From the NCBI GenBank assembly GCA_963730305.1, contig CAVSRB010000003.1, forward strand, positions 372,001 to 436,000: DNA of 64,000 nucleotides, written 5' to 3'. This document shows positions 58,119 to 64,000 of the stretch, piece by piece (the stretch's first letter is position 1; each line of letters begins with the position of its first letter). Source of the stretch: CAMYMQ01 sp963730305 (GTDB lineage Bacteria > Pseudomonadota > Alphaproteobacteria > Bin65). The position numbers were made by a program, and so were the translations under genes. The notes under the pieces are model-generated. The model made no database searches. It was not told the origin of the DNA and saw only the letters and a list, made by a program, of their open reading frames with translations.

Positions 58119-58634
58119 TCATACGTGGTGCTGGACGGACCGGAACAGGCGCAACAATAGCACCGACAGCACCGGGAACACCGCGATCGTCAGCAGGTAG
58201 CGAAAGATTGCCGCAGTCGCCGCGACCGGCGTGCCGTAGGCGATCGACATGACGATCCATTCGAGCAGCGCCACCCCGACCGCGACGATCGCAAAGCCGA
58301 CCCAGAAGGTATCGAACGTCCGGCCGAACAGGAAGCGGCGCTGGGTGCGCACGAAGAGCTGGGTGAGCAGCAGCAGAAGCGACGTCGCCCCGACCGGCGT
58401 GCCGCGCAGGAAATCCTCGAACACGCCGATCATGAACACGCCCAGATAGGGCACCAGGTCCGGACGCCAAACCGTCCAGCAATAGACAGCGATCAGGGTG
58501 TAGGCCGGGGCGATCGTGGTGTAGTTCGGGAACGGCAGATTGATCAGCCCGAGAAACGAGATCACCAGGATCGACAACAGCGGCGTCGCCTTGCGCAGCC
58601 AGCGGTCGAGGCGTTGTTGGACGGCCGTGTTCAT
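58119..58634 (-). CDS. mreD: MreD, rod-shape-determining membrane protein
   Basis: Intact 171-residue hydrophobic protein with about five membrane segments, including YTTIAPAYTLIAVYCWTVWR and the conserved VFEDFLRGTPVGATSLLLLL. An in-frame start further upstream exists, but the ATG at 58634 overlaps the mreC stop by four bases and gives the usual length. It links MreC and PBP2 in the elongasome. Identity rests on length, topology and gene order as much as on sequence. Confidence 0.93.
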   Translation of the reverse strand: MNTAVQQRLDRWLRKATPLLSILVISFLGLINLPFPNYTTIAPAYTLIAVYCWTVWRPDLVPYLGVFMIGVFEDFLRGTPVGATSLLLLLTQLFVRTQRRFLFGRTFDTFWVGFAIVAVGVALLEWIVMSIAYGTPVAATAAIFRYLLTIAVFPVLSVLLLRLFRSVQHHV

Positions 58635-59545
58635 CGCCGCTCTGCCCGGCTGGGCTGCTCGACCGGGGGCCGGTCCAGCCGCGGCCCGCGCTCCGAGCCT
58701 TGCACGACCAGGCCCGGCGTCGCGTAATCGATCACCCGCACCTCGGTGAGCCGGTTCCACGGGATGTTGGGCTGGACCAGCACCGTCCCGCGCTTGACCT
58801 CGACGACCTTGCCGACCTCGATACCCGGCGGCAGAACGCCGCCCTGACCGGAGGTGACGATCTTGGTGCCGACCTTCACGTTCGGCGCGTGAGCGAGGTA
58901 GATGAGCTTGAGCAGGCGGCCGTTGGTGCCGGCGACCACCGCGCGCTCGCCGGAGGCTTCGATCTTGACCGGCAGGCGCGAGTTGAGATCGGTGATCAGC
59001 ATGACCCGCGCAGAGCGTTCGCCGACCTCGACCACGCGGCCGACCATGCCTTCGGGCGCGATCACCGCCAGACCTCGCCGGACGCCGCGCAGCCGCCCGG
59101 CGTCGATGATGATCGAGCGGACGTAGACCCCGCCCGGGTCGGTCAGCACGCGGGCGGCGATATGCTTGCCGACGTACCGCTTGCCAGCGTTGAGCAGCGC
59201 GCGCAGCTGCTTGTTCTCGGATTCCAGTCCCGCCTTCTTCTGCAGCTCCAACCGCAGACGGGCGACCTCGGCCGCCAGCGACGCGTTGCGCTCACGGGTC
59301 GTCGCACTCAACTCGAACGCGCGGAACCAGTCCGAGACGGCCTGGACGGGCTCGGACACGGCGACGATCATCGGGGTGACCATGTCGGTTACGAAAGACC
59401 GCGCGGAGCGGGCCCAGGGGGATTGGGTGCGGTCGATGACGATCAGGGCGAACGCCGCACAAATCAGCAGCAAAAACGCGAATCGCTGGACCCACAGCCG
59501 GGCCGACCTCAGTCGTCTGAAGGGCCGTCCACGTCTTCGAGGCAA
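58631..59545 (-). CDS. mreC: MreC, rod-shape-determining periplasmic protein
   Basis: Intact 304 residues. A basic start and membrane anchor (FAFLLLICAAFALIVI) precede a coiled coil (ASLAAEVARLRLELQKKAGL and ESENKQLRALLNAGK). The beta domains then follow (IIIDAGRLRGVRRGLAVIAP, EGMVGRVVEVGERSARVMLI, TDLNSRLPVKIEASGERAVV). The start is a TTG at 59545 with GGAGAGGA seven bases upstream. A Pro/Arg-rich tail follows the fold, as in many alphaproteobacteria. It lies 82 bases after mreB. Confidence 0.95.
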   Translation of the reverse strand: MPRRRGRPFRRLRSARLWVQRFAFLLLICAAFALIVIDRTQSPWARSARSFVTDMVTPMIVAVSEPVQAVSDWFRAFELSATTRERNASLAAEVARLRLELQKKAGLESENKQLRALLNAGKRYVGKHIAARVLTDPGGVYVRSIIIDAGRLRGVRRGLAVIAPEGMVGRVVEVGERSARVMLITDLNSRLPVKIEASGERAVVAGTNGRLLKLIYLAHAPNVKVGTKIVTSGQGGVLPPGIEVGKVVEVKRGTVLVQPNIPWNRLTEVRVIDYATPGLVVQGSERGPRLDRPPVEQPSRAERR

Positions 59546-59627
59546 GGTGCGAGTCCTCTCCGATCAGTTTGCCGCGTCGGTCCCCCTTCCGAACAGTGCG
59601 GCGCGCGTACTAGCGGGCTGAAACGCC

Positions 59628-60677
59628 CTACTGCGCCGTTATCAATACGGACTTGAGCGTCCTCAGGTCTTCCAGGCACCGGCCGGTGCCCAGGGCGACA
59701 CAGGACAGCGGATCGTCGGCAATCGACACCGGCAGTCCCGTCGCCTGCCGCAGGACGAGGTCGAGGTTACCAAGCAGCGCCCCGCCGCCGGTCAGCATGA
59801 TGCCCTTGTCGACGATATCCGCGGCGAGCTCGGGCGCGGTGTGCTCGAGCGCCATCTTGACGGCCTCGATGATCTGGCCGACCGGCTCCGCCAGCGCCTC
59901 CGCGATCTGGGCCTCGCTGAGGATCAGCTCCTTGGGCACGCCGTTCATCAGGTCGCGGCCCTTGACCGAGAGCATGCGCCCCTCGCCGTCCTTCGGCGTG
60001 GCCGCCGACCCGATTTCCTTCTTGATCCGCTCGGCGCTCGATTCACCGATCAGGACGTTGTGGTTGCGCCGGATCGAGGCGATGATCGCCTCGTCCATCT
60101 TGTCGCCGCCGACGCGCACCGAGCGCGAATAGACGATGCCGCCGAGCGACAGGACGGCGACCTCGGTGGTGCCGCCGCCGATGTCGACGACCATCGAGCC
60201 GGTCGGCTCGGTCACCGGCAGGCCGGCGCCGATCGCGGCAGCCATCGGCTCCTCGACCAGGTAGACCCGGTTGGCGCCGGCGCGCGAGCAGCTCTCGTGG
60301 ATCGCCCGGCGCTCGACCACGGTCGAGCCCGAGGGCACGCAGACGATGATCTGCGGCGCCGCGAAGCTGCGCCGGTTGTGAACCTTGCGGATGAAGTGCT
60401 TGATCATCTCCTCCGCGACGTCGAAGTCGGCGATCACGCCGTCGCGCAGCGGCCGGATGGCATGGATGTTCCCGGGCGTGCGGCCAAGCATCATCTTGGC
60501 CTCGTCACCGACCGCCAGCACCTCACGCCGGCCCTTGACCTCGGTCAGGACCACGACCGACGGCTCGTTCAGCACGATCCCCCGGCCCTTGACGTAGACC
60601 AGCGTATTCGCGGTGCCGAGGTCGATCGCCATGTCGGCGGACAGTAATCCGAGTAGCCCGGATAGCATTCTGGTCAC
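59628..60677 (-). CDS. mreB: MreB, actin-like cell-shape protein
   Basis: Intact, ~349 residues from a GTG at 60677 (an ATG three codons later at 60668 is equally possible). Actin-fold motifs: MAIDLGTANTLVYVKGRGIV (phosphate 1), VVDIGGGTTEVAVLSLGGIV (phosphate 2), RVGGDKMDEAIIASIRRNHN and GIMLTGGGALLGNLDLVLRQ (adenosine). It assembles membrane filaments that orient cell-wall synthesis. First gene of the mreBCD-mrdA-rodA operon. Confidence 0.98.
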   Translation of the reverse strand: MTRMLSGLLGLLSADMAIDLGTANTLVYVKGRGIVLNEPSVVVLTEVKGRREVLAVGDEAKMMLGRTPGNIHAIRPLRDGVIADFDVAEEMIKHFIRKVHNRRSFAAPQIIVCVPSGSTVVERRAIHESCSRAGANRVYLVEEPMAAAIGAGLPVTEPTGSMVVDIGGGTTEVAVLSLGGIVYSRSVRVGGDKMDEAIIASIRRNHNVLIGESSAERIKKEIGSAATPKDGEGRMLSVKGRDLMNGVPKELILSEAQIAEALAEPVGQIIEAVKMALEHTAPELAADIVDKGIMLTGGGALLGNLDLVLRQATGLPVSIADDPLSCVALGTGRCLEDLRTLKSVLITAQ

Positions 60678-61044
60678 CCCCTGATTGTCCCCGCCTGGAC
60701 GGACGAGCCTGCGCTGGGGCGCAATGACTGGACTCCGCGTAGCAGCATAACGGCTCGCTCGGAGCTTGGAAACGCTCGATACACGATTTCCCCGCGGAAG
60801 ATCGTCATTCCTGATACGCGGTCAAGTCCCGTTTCCGGCCCTCGATGCCCCCTGCGACCAATGCGCCGCACCGGGGCGAAACCCAGGCCGGGAATCCTCC
60901 CGCCGGTCAACCGTGTGCGCATCCAGGATCCATCCGACGTTTCGGCGCAGCGGCCCCATCGATCGCCGCGAGCGCCCAAAACCGGTGCGGGAAAAACCGC
61001 ACGATCGCGGCTATTTACGCTGTTTGCCCCCCGCCGTGCAAGGG
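60678..61044. other. Intergenic region between ilvC and mreB, no gene seen
   Basis: About 370 bases between the ilvC terminator hairpin and the mreB start. ORFs present are short and lack motifs. It must hold the mreB promoter. On the minus strand a TTGACC-like -35 lies near 60820 and a TATGCT near 60745, but they do not form a well-spaced pair, so I do not assign a promoter. Confidence 0.5.
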
Positions 61045-61077
61045 GCCCACCGGCACGCCTAGCGCCTGCCGGTGGGC
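61045..61077 (-). terminator. Strong hairpin downstream of ilvC
   Basis: A perfect 11-base-pair stem (GCCCACCGGCA with TGCCGGTGGGC) and an 11-base loop, beginning nine bases beyond the ilvC stop. On the minus strand it is not followed by a T run, so it is either a weak intrinsic terminator or a 3'-end stabilising hairpin. It separates the ilv operon from the mre operon. Confidence 0.7.
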
Positions 61078-61085
61078 ATCGGGAC

Positions 61086-62105
61086 CTAGTTCTTGGACTT
61101 GTCGACCAGCCGGTTCTCGGCGATCCACGGCATCATGCCGCGCAGCTTCTCGCCGATCTCCTCGATCGGGTGGGCGTTGTTGCGCCGCCGGGTCGCCTTG
61201 AAGCTGGCCTGGCCGGCCTTGTTCTCGAGCACCCAGTCGCGGGTGAACCGGCCAGACTGGATATCGTCGAGCACCCGCTTCATCTCGGCCTTGGTCTCGC
61301 CGGTGATGATGCGCGGACCCGAGCGGTACTCGCCATACTCGGCCGTGTTCGAGATCGAGTAGTTCATGTTGGCGATGCCGCCCTCGTAGATCAGGTCGAC
61401 GATCAGCTTGACCTCGTGGAGGCACTCGAAATAGGCCATCTCGGGGGCGTAGCCGGCCTCCGTCAGGGTCTCGTAGCCGGCGCGGATCAGCTCGACCAGG
61501 CCGCCGCACAGCACCACCTGTTCGCCGAACAGGTCGGTCTCGCATTCCTCCTGGAAGCTGGTCTCGATGATGCCGGCGCGGCCGCCGCCGATCGCCGAGG
61601 CGTAGCTCAGCCCGATCTCCTGGGCGTTGCCCGAAGCGTTCTTGTCGACCGCGAGCAGGCAGGGCACGCCGCCGCCGCGCAGATACTCCGAACGAACCGT
61701 GTGGCCCGGCCCCTTGGGCGCGACCATGAACACGTCGAGATCGTCGCGGGCCTCGATCAGGTTGAAGTGGACGTTGAGGCCGTGGGCGAAAGCGAGCGCC
61801 GCGCCGTTCTTCATGTTGGGGCCGATCTCGTCGGCGTAGATGTCGGCCTGCAGCTCGTCGGGCGTCAGCATCATGACGACGTCGGCCCACTTCGCGCCCT
61901 CGGCCGGCGTGTAGCAGGCGAAGCCCGCCTCCTCGGCCTTCTTGCGCGTCGCCGAGCCCTCGCGCAGCGCGATCGCCACGTCCTTGACCCCCGAGTCGCG
62001 CAGGTTCATGGCGTGAGCGTGACCCTGGCTGCCGTAGCCGACGATCAGCACCTTCTTGCCCTTGATCAGACTGACGTCAGCGTCACGATCGTAATAGACG
62101 CGCAT
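61086..62105 (-). CDS. ilvC: Ketol-acid reductoisomerase
   Basis: Intact, 339 residues, class I (short) form. KKVLIVGYGSQGHAHAMNL is the NADPH-binding GxGxxG. VFMVAPKGPGHTVRSEYLRG holds the conserved KGPGH. ETDLFGEQVVLCGGLVELI and LAVDKNASGNAQEIGLSYA contribute the Mg-binding region, and SNTAEYGEYRSGPRIITGET the substrate site. Second common step of valine, leucine and isoleucine synthesis, following the IlvBH reaction encoded just upstream. Confidence 0.98.
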   Translation of the reverse strand: MRVYYDRDADVSLIKGKKVLIVGYGSQGHAHAMNLRDSGVKDVAIALREGSATRKKAEEAGFACYTPAEGAKWADVVMMLTPDELQADIYADEIGPNMKNGAALAFAHGLNVHFNLIEARDDLDVFMVAPKGPGHTVRSEYLRGGGVPCLLAVDKNASGNAQEIGLSYASAIGGGRAGIIETSFQEECETDLFGEQVVLCGGLVELIRAGYETLTEAGYAPEMAYFECLHEVKLIVDLIYEGGIANMNYSISNTAEYGEYRSGPRIITGETKAEMKRVLDDIQSGRFTRDWVLENKAGQASFKATRRRNNAHPIEEIGEKLRGMMPWIAENRLVDKSKN

Positions 62106-62153
62106 TCCCGTACCCCTTTTTCTTGCGGTTCCCGTTGAGCCCGATCCCGGGCG

Positions 62154-62666
62154 TCAGATGCTTTCCTTGCCCCGGCTGATCGCCACGACGCCGGTGCGCG
62201 CCACTTCGCGCAGGCCGAGCGGCCGCATCAGCGCGATGAAGCGGTCGACCTTCTCGGTCTGGCCGTCCAGCCGGAAGACGAAGGATTCCAGTGTGGTGTC
62301 ATCGACCTTGGCGCCGAAGATGTCGGCGATGCGCAACGCCTCGACCCGGTGCTCGCCCTGGCCGGTGACCTTGACCAGCGCCAGCTCGGTCTCGACGTGG
62401 TTGCCCTCGTCGGTCAGGTCGCGCACGGCTACGACCGGCACCAGACGGTCGAGCTGGGCCTTGATCTGCTCGATCACCATCGGCGTGCCGGTGGTGACGA
62501 CGGTGATGCGCGACAGCCCCTTGTCGTGGTCGACCTCCGAGACGGTCAGACTCTCGATATTGTAGCCGCGCCCCGAGAACAGGCCGACGACGCGCGCCAG
62601 GATGCCCGGTTCGTTGTCCACCAGGACAGCGATCGTGTGGCGTTCGGCGACTTCCTCAGTACTCAT
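62154..62666 (-). CDS. ilvH: Acetolactate synthase small (regulatory) subunit
   Basis: Intact 170 residues. The N-terminal ACT domain IAVLVDNEPGILARVVGLFS, GRGYNIESLTVSEVDHDKG and RITVVTTGTPMVIEQIKAQL contains the valine-sensing loop. The C-terminal domain has ALRIADIFGAKVDDTTLESF. It binds the large subunit and confers valine feedback inhibition. It lies 48 bases before ilvC and 52 bases after the DUF1737 gene. Confidence 0.97.
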   Translation of the reverse strand: MSTEEVAERHTIAVLVDNEPGILARVVGLFSGRGYNIESLTVSEVDHDKGLSRITVVTTGTPMVIEQIKAQLDRLVPVVAVRDLTDEGNHVETELALVKVTGQGEHRVEALRIADIFGAKVDDTTLESFVFRLDGQTEKVDRFIALMRPLGLREVARTGVVAISRGKESI

Positions 62667-62718
62667 TGTCGTTCTCGTCGTTGGGTTCGGCGGTGCGGCG
62701 CACCGCCGCCTGGAGGGC

Positions 62719-62937
62719 TCAAGCGCTGCGAATGCCGACCTCGCCGATGCGGTCGAAACCGGCGTCGGCCAGGATCACCGCCTGGGCGCAGACCACGCGG
62801 TCGCCGTCCATGGCGATCGCGGGCGAGCCATAGAGCACATAGCCGTCGGCGAGCGCACGCGAAACCTTCTCGCAGAAGCTGCGGTCGTCCGGTCCCGTCA
62901 GAAGCCGGTAGGTGAGGCGTTCGTCGGGATCAGACAA
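62719..62937 (-). CDS. DUF1737 small protein (72 aa)
   Basis: LTYRLLTGPDDRSFCEKVSR and ADGYVLYGSPAIAMDGDRVV followed by CAQAVIL are the DUF1737 signature, a small domain of unknown function. It begins inside the last codons of ilvB (overlap ~8 bases) and sits between ilvB and ilvH, so it is translated with the acetolactate synthase subunits. No catalytic residues are evident; an accessory role for the enzyme is possible but unproven. Confidence 0.85.
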   Translation of the reverse strand: MSDPDERLTYRLLTGPDDRSFCEKVSRALADGYVLYGSPAIAMDGDRVVCAQAVILADAGFDRIGEVGIRSA

Positions 62938-64000
62938 GGGCCATGCCCTCGTCGGAGATCGGCTTGGCCGCCTGGTCTTCCGGGTTGAGCAGCATCTCGT
63001 AGTGCGCCGCGCCGGACGGGATCATCGGGAAGCAGTTCTCGGCCTTGTCGATCAGGATGTCGGCGATCACCGGCCTGTCGACCGCCAGCATCTCGTCGAT
63101 GACGTCACCGACCTCCGACGGCTTGGAGGCGCGCAGGCCAACGCCGCCGAACGCCTCGGCCAGCTTCACGAAATCGGGCAACGATTCCATGTAGCTCTCC
63201 GAGTAGCGGCCGCCGTGGAGCAATTCCTGCCACTGCCGGACCATGCCCATGTATTCGTTGTTGAGGATGAACACTTTCACCGGCAGCCGATACTGGATCA
63301 GCGTGCTCAGCTCCTGGATGTTCATCAGGATCGAGGATTCGCCGGCAACGTCGATCACCAGCGCGTCGGGGTGCGCGACCTGGACGCCCATCGCCGCCGG
63401 CAGGCCGTAGCCCATCGTGCCCAGGCCACCCGAGGTCATCCAGCGATTGGGCTTCTCGAACGGCAGGAACTGGGCCGCCCACATCTGGTGCTGGCCGACC
63501 TCCGTGGTGATGTAGACGTCGTCGCGGCCGATGATCCGTTCGCGCAGGCGCTCGAGCGCGAACTGCGGCTTGATCAGCTTGTCGTCGGGCTTGTAGCGCA
63601 GGCACTCGCGCGCCCGCCACTCGTCGATCTGCTTCCACCACTCGCCGATGGCCTTGCGTTCGGGGCGGTGCTGGCGCGCCTTCCAGACCTTGATCATGTC
63701 CTCGAGAACGTGGCCGACGTCGCCGATGATCGGGATGTCGACGCGCACGTTCTTGTTGATCTGGGAGGGATCGATATCGACGTGGATCTTCGTGGAATTG
63801 GGCGAGAACTCGGACAGCTTGCCGGTCACCCGGTCGTCGAAGCGCGCGCCGATGTTGACCATCACATCGCAATGGTACATCGCCAGGTTCGACTCGTAGG
63901 TGCCGTGCATCCCGACCATGCCGAGGAACTGCTTGTCGGACGCCGGGAAGGCGCCGAGGCCCATCAGGGTCAGCGTGCACGGGTGGCCGGTCAGCCGCAC
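62930..64000 (-). CDS. ilvB: Acetolactate synthase large subunit, C-terminal part (runs off right edge)
   Basis: The last 356 residues of a ThDP enzyme: FLGMVGMHGTYESNLAMYHC and DVMVNIGARFDDRVTGKLSE (central domain), WMTSGGLGTMGYGLPAAMGV and VKVFILNNEYMGMVRQWQEL (ThDP domain). The start of the ThDP motif reads AGESSILMNIQEL; the position usually Asp (GD) is Glu here. The C-terminus ends KPISDEGMALV. It condenses pyruvate to acetolactate with the IlvH subunit. The N-terminal ~230 residues lie outside the window. Confidence 0.96.
   Translation of the reverse strand: MRLTGHPCTLTLMGLGAFPASDKQFLGMVGMHGTYESNLAMYHCDVMVNIGARFDDRVTGKLSEFSPNSTKIHVDIDPSQINKNVRVDIPIIGDVGHVLEDMIKVWKARQHRPERKAIGEWWKQIDEWRARECLRYKPDDKLIKPQFALERLRERIIGRDDVYITTEVGQHQMWAAQFLPFEKPNRWMTSGGLGTMGYGLPAAMGVQVAHPDALVIDVAGESSILMNIQELSTLIQYRLPVKVFILNNEYMGMVRQWQELLHGGRYSESYMESLPDFVKLAEAFGGVGLRASKPSEVGDVIDEMLAVDRPVIADILIDKAENCFPMIPSGAAHYEMLLNPEDQAAKPISDEGMALV

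Noticed and set aside
56327..58252. 641-codon plus-strand ORF
   Set aside because: Antisense shadow of mrdA, produced by high GC codon use.

Overview
The window looks like the chromosome of a GC-rich alphaproteobacterium, possibly a Rhodospirillales-type lineage. This rests on the GC-rich coding DNA, the alphaproteobacterial style of the mre/mrd and ilv proteins, and the family of small XRE regulators at the left end. No rRNA, tRNA or other taxonomic marker is present, so the placement is an inference.

Layout. (1) 1-5.7 kb is a scarred accessory zone on both strands. It holds a YqaJ-type phage exonuclease running off the left edge, a small XRE regulator, a membrane protein joining a flippase-like (LPG-synthase TM) half to an O-antigen ligase/polymerase half, a truncated IS3 OrfA, a second broken copy of the XRE 3' end, and a three-gene module decayed beyond simple frameshifts. 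(2) 5.65-6.19 kb is AT-rich and has no convincing gene; an aldo/keto reductase (+) follows. (3) From 54.9 kb down to 7.1 kb nearly every gene lies on the minus strand, most with ATGA/GTGA overlaps: one giant surface-glycan locus. (4) 55.1-60.7 kb is the cell-shape operon mreB-mreC-mreD-mrdA-rodA. (5) 61.1-64 kb is ilvB (partial)-DUF1737-ilvH-ilvC.

The glycan locus combines several pathways. A near-complete legionaminic acid route is visible (PtmE-like nucleotidyltransferase, LegB, LegC, LegH, LegG, LegI, LegF). WbpB/WbpD/WbpE-like enzymes would make a 2,3-diacetamido uronic acid, and a WbpG/HisH2/HisF2-like trio would convert an acetamido group to an acetamidino group. A second NeuB-type synthase sits with an SpsF-like cytidylyltransferase and a class III aminotransferase. 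Three asparagine-synthetase-like proteins, four or more glycosyltransferases, two sulfotransferases, an ABC transporter and a capsule-type protein complete it.

The most unusual part is 24.9-34.3 kb: an adenylating ligase, an acyl carrier protein, a formyltransferase, an AAC(3)-type acyltransferase, a DUF4910 peptidase-like protein, two paralogous ATP-grasp ligases, and two proteins sharing a short N-terminal module (one a GT-B-like 629-residue protein, the other ending in a winged helix like that of the DUF4910 protein). I infer a carrier-bound (amino)acyl decoration or ligation system acting on the locus' amino sugars or on a small peptide.

Many genes between 1 and 55 kb can be read only by switching frame, often at short homopolymers and almost never through in-frame stops, whereas 55-64 kb is clean. 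I therefore treat most of these as probable sequence indels rather than pseudogenes, and give whole-gene spans. Exceptions are the decayed genes at 3.3-5.65 kb.
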